Shown: piece after piece, positions 56,367-64,000 of the stretch | Numbering within the stretch: the first letter of the stretch is position 1 | How the letters are laid out: each line of letters begins with the position of its first letter | Assembly: GCF_902706295.1 (NCBI RefSeq) | Contig: NZ_CACSJJ010000001.1 | Span: forward strand, 248,001-312,000 | Length of the DNA stretch: 64,000 nucleotides | Source: Arthrobacter sp. 18067 | Lineage (GTDB): Bacteria > Actinomycetota > Actinomycetes > Actinomycetales > Micrococcaceae | Direction: 5' to 3' | Made by a program: the position numbers and the translations under genes | Notes under the pieces: generated by a model | Told to the model about the DNA's origin: nothing | Seen by the model: the letters and a program-made list of their open reading frames with translations, nothing else | The model's database searches: none

Positions 56367-56870
56367 ATGGACCGCGACGCAGTGGACATGATTCTTGAGC
56401 AGTGGAACAAGGAGCGACCCGACATCGACGTCAGCTCCATGGGCATTCTGGGACGACTCAACAGGGCGAGTCGCCTCGCCTCCTTGGACGTGCAGAAATT
56501 CATGAACCAGTTCGGACTGGAGCCGTGGGAGTTCGACGTCCTGGCAACACTGCGCCGGTCAGCGGCCGAGGCGCCGTTGACGCCGGGTCGACTCGCCAGC
56601 CTCACCATGATCGGCTCGGCGGCCATGACCAACCGCGTGGATCGGCTGGTATCGCGCGGCCTGGTTCATCGCGAGACCAACCCAGAGAACCGCCGGCAAC
56701 TGTTGATCAGCCTCACCCTCGAGGGCCTCGCCCTGGTGGATGACGTGGTGGAGCACCACGTCGAGAACCAGCAAAAGATGCTCGAAGGCCTCTCCAAGAC
56801 TGAGCGGACACAGCTGGCGAACTTGCTGCGCAAGTTCCTGCTAACAAACAACGACGGCGAACCCTCCTAA
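56367..56870 (+). CDS. MarR-family transcriptional regulator
   Basis: A 167-residue regulator with the MarR winged helix at about 45-125: GLEPWEFDVLATLRRSAAEA, LTPGRLASLTMIGSAAMTNR, and the wing VSRGLVHRETNPENRRQLLI with its DxR-like NPENRR. The helices at both ends form the dimer interface. It is divergent from the EamA exporter and is its likely repressor. The ATG at 56367 follows GGAGGACG. Confidence 0.9.
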   Translation: MDRDAVDMILEQWNKERPDIDVSSMGILGRLNRASRLASLDVQKFMNQFGLEPWEFDVLATLRRSAAEAPLTPGRLASLTMIGSAAMTNRVDRLVSRGLVHRETNPENRRQLLISLTLEGLALVDDVVEHHVENQQKMLEGLSKTERTQLANLLRKFLLTNNDGEPS

Positions 56871-56901
56871 GCGGTAGCGTCACCCATGCGAGGATGAGGC
56901 G

Positions 56902-57489
56902 GTGGACACTTCCTCTGAGCAGCTGGCGATCGCAATCGGAAAAGCGCTGGGCGGCGGACAAGCAAGCGCCTACACCGGCACCTCGTATTGCCAAAGCGCC
57001 AACCACTTGGTGCGGCATGCTGTTTCGGTGCACCCAAGGGCCTTCATCTGGTCTGCGAAAGAGCTGCCGGACGGACCTACGAGGACGTTCGACCCCCGCT
57101 CCCTCACTCTTCAGACGGATGGCGTCGATGATTTCAGCCTTTCCATTGATCGCATCCCGTTTTCGTTTCCTCAAGCTGTTCAGCTTTCGTTCCCACTGTC
57201 CCTGCCCATTTGGGGCCGGCACCTGGACGACTATCACCCTGTCGCTTGTGAGGTAAATGGCTCGGACACGACACTCCTGTTGAGGCACCGCGTTGACCCG
57301 ACAATTTTCGGGTCCTTCACCTTTGAAACAGAAAGTGGAATCGCGAAAACCCTGCTCACGCCGACGACGGCACTCAAACTGGAGCGTGAGCTCCCTCCGA
57401 AGAACGGAAAATACGACTTCGGCTTCGTGGCCGGCTCGGGTGACCCCGACTTGCAGAATCGCCTTCGCCCCGACCAAAACACCCATTAG
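56902..57489 (+). CDS. Hypothetical cytoplasmic protein
   Basis: A 195-residue protein from a GTG at 56902, 31 bp after the MarR stop. It is rich in beta-like stretches (DFSLSIDRIPFSFPQAVQLS, PTIFGSFTFETESGIAKTLL) and has no signal peptide or membrane segment. I do not recognise the family. It may be in one transcript with MarR. A hairpin terminator follows. Confidence 0.6.
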   Translation: MDTSSEQLAIAIGKALGGGQASAYTGTSYCQSANHLVRHAVSVHPRAFIWSAKELPDGPTRTFDPRSLTLQTDGVDDFSLSIDRIPFSFPQAVQLSFPLSLPIWGRHLDDYHPVACEVNGSDTTLLLRHRVDPTIFGSFTFETESGIAKTLLTPTTALKLERELPPKNGKYDFGFVAGSGDPDLQNRLRPDQNTH

Positions 57490-57494
57490 CAAAG

Positions 57495-57528
57495 CGATGG
57501 CCCGCGGACGTTAGTCCGCAGGCCATCG
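57495..57528. terminator. Bidirectional terminator
   Basis: Stem CGATGGCC..GCGGAC / GTCCGC.GGCCATCG with loop GTTA, between two converging genes. Confidence 0.65.
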
Positions 57529-57540
57529 TCAACTTCCCGG

Positions 57541-57738
57541 TCACTCAAGCTCGCTGGGCTCCTGTGTAGACTCCATACGTTTGCTCCGCCGCAGTACATA
57601 AAGGCCGTAGCAACCAAACGCCAGCATGAGAACCGCAGCGCCCACCCGCCACCAGACGAACGGCTGCCACGTAGCGAACACAACTGCCAGAGCGAAGAAT
57701 GCAGCGACTTGCAGTGGATGCGGAACCCGGCTCACCAC
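57541..57738 (-). CDS. Small membrane protein, last gene of the bacteriocin-like operon
   Basis: A 65-residue protein with two hydrophobic segments (LQVAAFFALAVVFATW and VGAAVLMLAFGCYGLYVL) and a charged tail (RRSKRMESTQEPSELE). The GTG at 57738 has AGGGGGAA upstream. It lies 58 bp after the 126-residue membrane protein. Small two-helix proteins at this place are often immunity proteins; that is a guess from context. Confidence 0.6.
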   Translation of the reverse strand: MVSRVPHPLQVAAFFALAVVFATWQPFVWWRVGAAVLMLAFGCYGLYVLRRSKRMESTQEPSELE

Positions 57739-57796
57739 TTCCCCCTAAGATGATGAATACGCTCTTGTGGGTAGATCCTCGACACCCCAGCGCTCC

Positions 57797-58177
57797 TCAC
57801 AGTGGCACTCCAGATTCTGATGAACCCCCATCGTCTGGGTCTGAAAAATGCCCGGACCTCGTCAGCCACCTATGCACAGTCATGGAGACGGCCAGGCTCA
57901 GCAGGGGAACCAGAACGGAACTCCATTCATACCCTCTGAGAAGTAGCGCTGAAATCATCGCCATCATGCATCCCCCACCCAAAGCGGCAGAATACGGTTG
58001 TCCCCTCTTGACCGGGACCCATCGCAAGCGTTTGTAGTAGATCGTCGCAGCCACGAGAAGGCCGAGAAGCGCTAGAACAGCGAGGAAAACCAGCCAACCG
58101 GGGACCAGCCCCACTACCGTTATGCCAATTCCCATAATTAGAGACAAAACAACTGAGTATTGCTTGGCCCTACTCAA
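57797..58177 (-). CDS. Membrane protein downstream of the bacteriocin-like gene
   Basis: A 126-residue protein with three to four hydrophobic segments (YSVVLSLIMGIGITVVGLVP, LVFLAVLALLGLLVAATIYY, ALGGGCMMAMISALLL) and a hydrophilic C-terminus (SDPDDGGSSESG). The TTG at 58177 is 15 bp after the stop of the secreted four-cysteine protein, so they share a transcript. No family is recognised; immunity or export are possible roles. Confidence 0.6.
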   Translation of the reverse strand: MSRAKQYSVVLSLIMGIGITVVGLVPGWLVFLAVLALLGLLVAATIYYKRLRWVPVKRGQPYSAALGGGCMMAMISALLLRGYEWSSVLVPLLSLAVSMTVHRWLTRSGHFSDPDDGGSSESGVPL

Positions 58178-58192
58178 ACTCCTACCTGCCCT

Positions 58193-58918
58193 TCAGCAAC
58201 CTCTATTGAAGTCGACTATCATCCCAGCCAAGCCAAGCCCCAGAGCACAGGCAACTGCCGCTGGAGGATAGGCGGCAAAGGGTCCACAGAAAGCAGTATT
58301 GAAGGCGAACCAAGCCCAAAACGCTGCCCACGCTGAGGGGCACTGCGGAAAGGAACCCCACCCAAAAGTCGTGGGGGTTCCGGAATCGCTGGTGTACGAC
58401 GCCATAGCGTCCTTGTTGACGATCATTGTCACCCAGTTGCTTGAGTCCGAAGCAGGCCGGACCTTGTACTCTAAGACCTTTTTCTCCATCAGATCGATCA
58501 TCCCGGTGAGGGCATCAGTTGGCATCGATGCCGCCATTCCCTCGATCTGTATATCTCTATCGAGACCCTTGAAACTCTTCAGGTACTTGGATACTGCCTT
58601 AGACGAAGTGATGAGGTTAAACCGAACTTCAAATCCAAGCGGGTCCTGCGCCTTTACCTTTTCAATGGCTTGGTGGAGTTCTTCAGATGCAACGCGATCT
58701 GGGTTCACAACTAGAGTTGATGTACTGACAGTCTTGTTGTCGTGAGACGCTACGGGTTCCGGAGGAGCGGCATGTGCCGCCAGCGGAACTGACGCCAGAA
58801 GCGTTGCAGTGGTCAATATGACGGCAGCTATCTGAAGTCCCTGCTTCCTCCAGGAGACGGACAACGTATGAGGACTGGACTTGCTCGTTCTTGTGGTGCT
58901 GATGTGCTTCAGGATCAT
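58193..58918 (-). CDS. Secreted protein with hydrophobic four-cysteine tail, bacteriocin-precursor-like
   Basis: A 241-residue preprotein. A signal peptide ends at about residue 50 (QIAAVILTTATLLASVPLAA, then HAA). The middle (about 55-175) is soluble and mixed, with RFNLITSSKAVSKYLKSF. The last 52 residues are very hydrophobic with four cysteines spaced C-x14-C-x11-C-x14-C and the protein ends in Cys (MIVDFNRGC). A long precursor ending in a compact Cys-rich hydrophobic part recalls halocin C8-type bacteriocins; sequence identity to them is not claimed. The ATG at 58918 has AGGAG. Two small membrane proteins follow, and CTAGGTG sites precede it. Confidence 0.6.
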   Translation of the reverse strand: MILKHISTTRTSKSSPHTLSVSWRKQGLQIAAVILTTATLLASVPLAAHAAPPEPVASHDNKTVSTSTLVVNPDRVASEELHQAIEKVKAQDPLGFEVRFNLITSSKAVSKYLKSFKGLDRDIQIEGMAASMPTDALTGMIDLMEKKVLEYKVRPASDSSNWVTMIVNKDAMASYTSDSGTPTTFGWGSFPQCPSAWAAFWAWFAFNTAFCGPFAAYPPAAVACALGLGLAGMIVDFNRGC

Positions 58919-59001
58919 GATTGCTCCTAGTGAAGAACGATCTTGCTTTGACCCGCACAGCCTGCCCCCACGAATGCCCGCACAGATGCGCAATGGCCGA
59001 A

Positions 59002-59077
59002 CTAGGTGGTGATTTCGCTAAAAATAAGTGACGAAAGCCGAAGAATGAGTACTAATCAGCCCTCGTCTAGGTGGTGA
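59002..59077 (+). promoter_or_regulatory. CTAGGTG motif array upstream of the bacteriocin-like gene
   Basis: CTAGGTGGTGA at 59002-59012 and 59067-59077, 65 bp apart, with a weaker ATAAGTGA at 59024 (22 bp from the first). Orientation relative to the gene is the same as for the LuxR regulator, and the 11-bp sequence is identical to two sites there. Confidence 0.6.
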
Positions 59078-59102
59078 CACCCGTGGGAATACCCTCACAA
59101 AC

Positions 59103-59137
59103 AGGTGTGGGACCCGCCACCTGCGGATCCCACACCT
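59103..59137 (-). terminator. Terminator of the NPCBM/beta-helix gene
   Basis: Perfect 10-bp stem AGGTGTGGGA with TCCCACACCT, 26 bp past the stop of the 59163 gene. Confidence 0.6.
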
Positions 59138-59162
59138 GACCTACCTCAGCCAAGCAAGGAAA

Positions 59163-62075
59163 TCACCTCAACCCCGGCGGCAGATTCCCTACAGCAATAC
59201 CCATGATGTTCAGCCCCTCATTCACCAGCGCGCTCCCCTGCGGCAACGTGACACTGGAGACCTCAAAAGCGGGAGGAATGTCGATCTTCGTGGCAAAGAT
59301 ACGTGCCGGCTCATCAACCCGCACCACGGTCGACGGTCCACCGATGTAAGCCTGCGTGTGCCGCTGGTGATAGGCCGAGGACGCCACCACCACCACCGAA
59401 GTATCCGTAGCAACCCCGGTCCGCCAGTTCGGTAGCGCAACGGTCACGGTCCGGCTCTGCCCATTGGTGAAGTGCACTGTCGCAACACCCGAGGACACGT
59501 TGCCGGTGGAGAACCCCGTCACCAGCAAAGTCCGCCCGCGGCCCGAAAGAGCTACTTCCTGACCCGCAGCCTTCACAGTGTCCGGCGTTCCCACGGGCGT
59601 CGGATGCCACACGGAGGACACCCCAAATGCCGAATACGGCGCGCCCGAGCCAAGCCCGGCAGCAGCCAACGCCTCCTCAGAGAACGTCCGCCGATCCGCA
59701 GAAACAGCTCCGTTCCGAGGATTAGCCGCATTCGCCACAGAGGTCTGATTCACCAACGAAGCAAACGGCAAAGGAGCAACAGCAACCCCCGGCCCCTGAT
59801 AGGCCCCGATGTTCGGCGCGGCCACCGGTGCCCCAACGGAACCGGCACCAGAGGTGGGGTTACCGAAGAAGTCCCTGCCGCCGTCGTCGGGCACAACAAC
59901 GCCGGCACCAATCAGCGGCGAGCCTGACAACAACCGGTACCCGGGAACGTCCAACGTCGTCTGCCCGCTGCCACCAGCCACCAACCGCGGATCGCCCAGC
60001 ACCGAACCCGTCTCACCGGCGGGCGGGAGGATGCCACCGAAGTACGCGTTGTTCGCATACACGGCAGCAGAGGATTTGAGAACGCCGCCCGGGGCCACAA
60101 TCAGGTTGTTCCGCACCTCGCGTGGACCGGTCATGTCGTCCAGGAAGGTCCGGGACGGGCAGTAGAAGGTGTTGTTGTAAATGAAGTGCTTGCCGGTGCC
60201 GGTACTGCTGCCACCCAGACGGCAGTCGTCCTGTGCGATGTTGTAGCGTAGGACCACGTTCGCCGCCGTTGCTCCGCCGCCGCAGTTGGACACGCAGTTG
60301 AGGTAGAAGCCGCCGGCGTTCCCGTACGAGTAGTTGTACTGGAAGAGGCAGGTTCCCACGATCTTCATGTCGCAGTCCCAGGCGGTTGAGTCGTACGTGG
60401 AGGTGGTGCTGTTGCCCACCACGTTGAACTGGAACACCGGGTTCTTGGAGTTGTAGGGCCACATGCCAGCGAAGTTGCCACCCTCATATGGATGGGCACC
60501 CTGGCCAAGGTTGAGCCCGCTGTTGTACTCAATCAGCGGCGCGTCCGAGTTATGGATGACGATCGCGTCGCCGCCTACGTCATGGATCTTGTTGCGCGCA
60601 ACGTAGACCTTGGTGTTGTAGCGCTCGGTGGTGTCCGGGGCGGAGATTTTCACGCCACCGCCGGCAGCGTCGTTGACCTCGTTGTCGGTGATGGTGATGC
60701 CGTCCACGGATCCCATGCCCCAGGTGCGCACCATGATGCCGGCAGACTGCGCGAAGCCCGCGCCGTCCGTGGCCTTATTGCGCCACCCTGCCACGTCCTC
60801 CACATGGTTGCCCGTGACCACAATTCCTGCGGTCTGCGCTGTTCCGCTGTTCTCGAAGAGGATCCCGACCCTTCGCACCGGAGTGTCCGACGGGTTCACC
60901 ACGTGCAGTCCGCTCACCGTCCAGTGGCTGGCATTGGTGATCTGGATGGCTGCCACCGCGCCGTTGCCGTTGATGGTGGGCTTCTCACCGTCCCCGTAAC
61001 TGGAGAGCGTGATGGGATGGTTGGCGACGCCGGTGCCAGCCGGTGTCAGTGCGCCGATGCAGTCAGTGCCGGCCCGGAAAAGGATCGACTCGCCGGCGTT
61101 GAACGCGCCGTGGCCGTTGACCTGCGCAATCGAGTTGAAGGGGCTGGCCTGGCTGCCGTCACCCGGAACAACGGCAGCGCAATCCACGTAGAACCTGGCG
61201 TCACTGATCTGCACAATGAACGCGCCGATCCTGCCCGTGGTGGCCACATCAAACGGCCCAGTACCGGTAGCGACCAGTTCAGTGGTCCCGCCCGCAGCTC
61301 CAGTCGGCACCACAAAGGTGATGGTGGCCGCGCCGGTGGCGTCAGCAACGGCGTCGGCCACGTTTTCGCCGCGGAGGCTCAGGCTAACGGGGCTGAGCGG
61401 CTTAAGGTCACGCACGACGACGGTAGCTGGCGTTCCGGGGACCAGCCCGTTGAGGTTGGTCCCGGCTGAGCCCTCGACCCGTAACGGTGCAGCGATGAAT
61501 GCGTCCGAGCAGTTGATCTTGGCATCGGCCCAGTCAGCGTGATCGTTGCCGTTCCCTTCCGGGCCGGTCTCCACTTTGAGCTGCAGCGTCGTGCCGCCCT
61601 GCAGGTTCACGTTGACGGGCAGAGCTCCGTCCGTCCCCTTTCGCTCCCCCGCGAACCGCTCGACGCCATCCACCAGGACTTTGAAGTCCACGCGACCCCG
61701 GTCTCCCTGGGTGTCGTCCACCCCCACCTGTGCGAGGAACTGCCGGCATTGCGCACCAAGGTTGTACGCAATGGACGACGCCGCGTGGGTACCAATGCCC
61801 TTCGCGTACACGGTGCCGCCGATGGTCAACGGCCGGCGATTCGCATCGCCTGCAGCTTGGCCACCGTTGCTCATGTCCAGTTCAGCCGGTCCCCAACCGT
61901 TGGTCATGCTCGACCACGGAACGTCGCTGGCATAGACGACGCCGGTGGGTGCCGGGGGTAGTTCGGCTGCGGTTGCGCTTGGGCTCGCTGCGATTCCGGT
62001 CGCCAGCCCGGCTGCCGTTAGTGCCGCCGCTGCGGCTATTGCTGCCAGACGCCTGGCCATGGGTTGTGGGTGCAA
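59163..62075 (-). CDS. Secreted NPCBM-domain and right-handed beta-helix protein
   Basis: A 970-residue exported protein. Signal peptide: ARRLAAIAAAAALTAAGLAT with a cut near SATAA. Residues about 45-195 are an NPCBM carbohydrate-binding domain (YAKGIGTHAASSIAYNLGAQ, DFKVLVDGVERF). About 200-290 form an immunoglobulin-like domain. About 300-745 form a parallel beta-helix with ISLH-type turns (ASHWTVSGLHVVNPSD, ITITDNEVNDAAGGGVKIS, YNYSYGNAGGFYL), as in pectate-lyase-like polysaccharide enzymes. The C-terminal 150 residues are a further beta domain. The catalytic residues are not obvious. The TTG at 62075 has AGGAG 6 bp before it; the ATG five codons later has none. Confidence 0.85.
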   Translation of the reverse strand: MHPQPMARRLAAIAAAAALTAAGLATGIAASPSATAAELPPAPTGVVYASDVPWSSMTNGWGPAELDMSNGGQAAGDANRRPLTIGGTVYAKGIGTHAASSIAYNLGAQCRQFLAQVGVDDTQGDRGRVDFKVLVDGVERFAGERKGTDGALPVNVNLQGGTTLQLKVETGPEGNGNDHADWADAKINCSDAFIAAPLRVEGSAGTNLNGLVPGTPATVVVRDLKPLSPVSLSLRGENVADAVADATGAATITFVVPTGAAGGTTELVATGTGPFDVATTGRIGAFIVQISDARFYVDCAAVVPGDGSQASPFNSIAQVNGHGAFNAGESILFRAGTDCIGALTPAGTGVANHPITLSSYGDGEKPTINGNGAVAAIQITNASHWTVSGLHVVNPSDTPVRRVGILFENSGTAQTAGIVVTGNHVEDVAGWRNKATDGAGFAQSAGIMVRTWGMGSVDGITITDNEVNDAAGGGVKISAPDTTERYNTKVYVARNKIHDVGGDAIVIHNSDAPLIEYNSGLNLGQGAHPYEGGNFAGMWPYNSKNPVFQFNVVGNSTTSTYDSTAWDCDMKIVGTCLFQYNYSYGNAGGFYLNCVSNCGGGATAANVVLRYNIAQDDCRLGGSSTGTGKHFIYNNTFYCPSRTFLDDMTGPREVRNNLIVAPGGVLKSSAAVYANNAYFGGILPPAGETGSVLGDPRLVAGGSGQTTLDVPGYRLLSGSPLIGAGVVVPDDGGRDFFGNPTSGAGSVGAPVAAPNIGAYQGPGVAVAPLPFASLVNQTSVANAANPRNGAVSADRRTFSEEALAAAGLGSGAPYSAFGVSSVWHPTPVGTPDTVKAAGQEVALSGRGRTLLVTGFSTGNVSSGVATVHFTNGQSRTVTVALPNWRTGVATDTSVVVVASSAYHQRHTQAYIGGPSTVVRVDEPARIFATKIDIPPAFEVSSVTLPQGSALVNEGLNIMGIAVGNLPPGLR

Positions 62076-62286
62076 GTGGGGCTCCTCATTGAGTGTGATT
62101 CCTCAAGGAGTGTCTTGCCGGGTGTGCGGTTGTGGCAACCAAATGCACAGGTATGAACATGGCGGCGGCGTCGCCCGGTGGTCAGCACGCTTGGCTGGCC
62201 GCCGGCCACCCCTAACAAAAGCCACCCAACAGGACTAGGCTCCGGTGAATCGATTGATGACTATGTTGCTAATGGGGGTAACAGTG

Positions 62287-63228
62287 ATGTTCCGATCAAA
62301 GTCGACCAAGAATTCATGCCATAAAACACCCGAGAATCGACGGCGCCCACTTTTCGTAGGGACAACTCTGGCCGCGGCCGCGGCACTGCTCTTGGGCACA
62401 ACTGCCCTTCCAGCACAGGCAGCCCAGCCGGGCACAGGCGCATCAAGCGTGCCAACAAACAACTGGGACTACGTCGACATCAACACAAGCTATTTTGACG
62501 ACGTCCTGGCCCGGGACACCGCCGGTGACCTTTGGGTCTATCCCGGGGACGGCAAAGGCGGTTGGAAGAAGCCCCGCTCCAAGATGGGCGAGGGTTGGAA
62601 CGTGATGACTGCAATCATCGGTGCGGGCAAATTCCAAAGCGAGTTCAACGACGACATTCTTGCCCGCGATACCAACGGCGATATGTGGCTTTACCCCGGA
62701 ACAGGCGCCGGGTACCTCAAGCCACGAACCAAGGTTGGCGTCGGATGGAACGCCATGACCGCCATCATGGGTCCTGGCGACTTCGACGGCGACTACTGTG
62801 CCGACGTCATCGCCCGAGACGTTGAAGGCCGGCTCTGGTTGTACCCCGGCGATCACACCGGCGGCTGGAAACCCCGTGTCCAGATCGGTGTTGGTTGGAA
62901 CGTGATGACAGCCCTGATCGGCCGCGGTGACTTCAACGAGGACGGCAAGCGGGACGTCATGGCCCGCGACACCAGCGGACGGCTGTGGCTCTACCCCGGC
63001 GACGGCAAGGGCGGTTGGCTGCCCCGTATGCAGGTAGGCGAAGGCTGGAATGCCATGACGGCCATCATTTCCACGGGAAGATTCGACGGCAACTACCCAG
63101 GCTATTCACAGTTCATCGCCCGCGACACCAACGGAGACCTGTGGCTCTACCCCGGCGTCGGTAGCCGCCACCTCGAACCACGGAAAAAGATCGGAGAAGG
63201 CTGGAACGTCATGACCGCCTTGATCTGA
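62287..63228 (+). CDS. Secreted five-repeat FG-GAP-like protein (paralog 3)
   Basis: A 313-residue exported protein: signal peptide (RRRPLFVGTTLAAAAALLLG, then TTALPAQAA) followed only by five units of about 50 residues, each with D(V/I)xARDxxGxLWLYPG and GWNxMTA. These units are those at the C-termini of the proteins at 23470 and 25437, without the YVTN part. Five 47-50-residue units making up a whole protein suggest a five-bladed propeller such as tachylectin-2. The ATG at 62287 has GGGGGT upstream. Probably a secreted or surface-bound glycan-binding protein; no enzyme motif is seen. Confidence 0.78.
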   Translation: MFRSKSTKNSCHKTPENRRRPLFVGTTLAAAAALLLGTTALPAQAAQPGTGASSVPTNNWDYVDINTSYFDDVLARDTAGDLWVYPGDGKGGWKKPRSKMGEGWNVMTAIIGAGKFQSEFNDDILARDTNGDMWLYPGTGAGYLKPRTKVGVGWNAMTAIMGPGDFDGDYCADVIARDVEGRLWLYPGDHTGGWKPRVQIGVGWNVMTALIGRGDFNEDGKRDVMARDTSGRLWLYPGDGKGGWLPRMQVGEGWNAMTAIISTGRFDGNYPGYSQFIARDTNGDLWLYPGVGSRHLEPRKKIGEGWNVMTALI

Positions 63229-63336
63229 CTCGACCGAAGCATCAGCCAAGGGGCCGCACGCAAGGCGGGCTCCGCCGTCGTACGTTTGCAGCGCGAGTGC
63301 TATTTTGTACGGAAGCTGCTGGCTCAGGGGGATGAC

Positions 63337-63576
63337 ATGGAAGCTTGGGAATGGGTCTTGGCGTCGCTGGCGGGACTGTCCGCGGTATTCGTCATGGGAG
63401 CGAATATCTGGGCGATCTTCGATGTCCTACGGCAGGACCGTCTCGATCAAATTGCCCGGATCATGTGGGTGATGCTGTTCTTTGTGGTGCCGCTGTTCGG
63501 TGTTGTCGTGTGGCTGTACGCGAAGCCGCGCCTGACTAACGTGAGCGGAGGCATACGCCTTCGCAGAACCCTTTAG
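63337..63576 (+). CDS. Small PLDc_N-type membrane protein
   Basis: A 79-residue protein with two hydrophobic segments (ASLAGLSAVFVMGANIWAIF and MWVMLFFVVPLFGVVVWLY) separated by VLRQDRLDQIARI. This is the pattern of the cardiolipin-synthase/phospholipase D N-terminal membrane domain found as a free protein in actinobacteria. The ATG at 63337 follows GGGGGATGAC. Function unknown; it lies 5 bp before the next gene. Confidence 0.75.
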   Translation: MEAWEWVLASLAGLSAVFVMGANIWAIFDVLRQDRLDQIARIMWVMLFFVVPLFGVVVWLYAKPRLTNVSGGIRLRRTL

Positions 63577-63580
63577 CGCC

Positions 63581-64000
63581 ATGGATTCACTGCTGCAGGG
63601 CCCCCGAGGCCGCCGCCTCTGCCTCGAACTCGCGATGGAAATGGACCAAGACATCCGGATCGCCGTCTTCCAGCTCGGATACAACCTCGATCCCGGTGCC
63701 GGCAGGTCACGAGTCTTGTTGACCATGAATCCCTCCGGAGAGGTGCCGCCTCCCCCGCCGGAGCCGACCGTGGATGAACTCGCAGCATTGTTCACGTCCC
63801 TGGATCTTCGGAACATCAACAGCCAGCTGGTTCAACACGCGCTCCAGCGCTCCGTTGACACCGCCAGATACTGGCAGGAGCCCGACGGCGAAGACGTCCT
63901 CGCCGCCACCGAGGAAATCACCGAGTCCCTGGCACACGTCGCGGAAGGCCTGGTCGATTCGCCCTCAACCCAGTGGTGGAACCAGAAGGCGCAACCCGGG
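63581..64000 (+). CDS. Hypothetical protein (C-terminus beyond the window)
   Basis: An open frame of 140 codons from an ATG at 63581 to the window end. It starts MDSLLQGPRGRRLCLELAME and contains the proline run PPPPPEP and LAALFTSLDLRNINSQLVQH. The later EEITESLAHVAEGLVDSPST is helical. No membrane segment or known motif was recognised. It follows the small membrane protein closely and may be cotranscribed. Confidence 0.65.
   Translation, partial: MDSLLQGPRGRRLCLELAMEMDQDIRIAVFQLGYNLDPGAGRSRVLLTMNPSGEVPPPPPEPTVDELAALFTSLDLRNINSQLVQHALQRSVDTARYWQEPDGEDVLAATEEITESLAHVAEGLVDSPSTQWWNQKAQPG

Overview
The window looks like chromosome of a high-GC actinobacterium of the Micrococcaceae, most likely Arthrobacter or Paenarthrobacter. 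The reasons are the monomeric NADP-isocitrate dehydrogenase, a DUF6350 membrane protein next to purN, an SPFH/NfeD pair, GTG/TTG starts, and many intergenic hairpin repeats. This placement is from gene content only. No rRNA, tRNA or CRISPR array was recognised.

Layout. 1-12.2 kb is core metabolism: icd (cut by the window edge), a secreted V8-like protease, purH and purN, with a BadF-family kinase, murQ and an MFS transporter lying between purH and purN. 12.2-18.2 kb holds a LysR-controlled nucleobase cassette (NCS2 permease, amidohydrolase, CMP/dCMP-type deaminase) and a double glyoxalase-like protein. 18.3-22.3 kb has a flotillin with a small NfeD-like partner, and a stress group (DnaJ-domain protein, Hsp20, MerR regulator). 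22.5-31 kb is cell-surface material: a membrane protein, two tandem YVTN/FG-GAP-like secreted proteins, a GT4 glycosyltransferase with a translationally coupled UDP-glucose dehydrogenase, and an Excalibur lipoprotein. 31-40 kb has a tyrosine phosphatase, a pRiA4b ORF-3-like protein, an APC permease, a large ATPase-LuxR regulator, a cold-shock protein and a lipoprotein/membrane-protein pair.

40-55.2 kb is a defence island. It contains an SRA-HNH modification-dependent endonuclease beside a decayed copy of the preceding flavoprotein gene, a broken DUF262/DUF1524 gene, a 1,607-residue Type ISP-like restriction-modification enzyme, and a four-gene divergent cluster. That cluster is a GHKL (MORC-like) ATPase with a small winged-helix protein, facing two paralogous sigma-region-4-like proteins across a 75-bp promoter with an 18-bp direct repeat. 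It is my best candidate for an undescribed system.

55.3-64 kb has an EamA exporter with a divergent MarR regulator, a secreted protein with a hydrophobic four-cysteine tail (bacteriocin-like) followed by two small membrane proteins, an NPCBM/beta-helix secreted protein, a third five-repeat FG-GAP-like protein, and a gene cut by the window edge.

Two cross-cutting signals deserve attention. A CTAGGTG motif recurs at about 21-22 bp or multiples of it upstream of the LuxR regulator, of the bacteriocin-like gene and of the pRiA4b-like gene, and could be one regulon. Two families of intergenic inverted repeats occur, one in four copies and one in two; copies of the second supply the stop codons of neighbouring genes.
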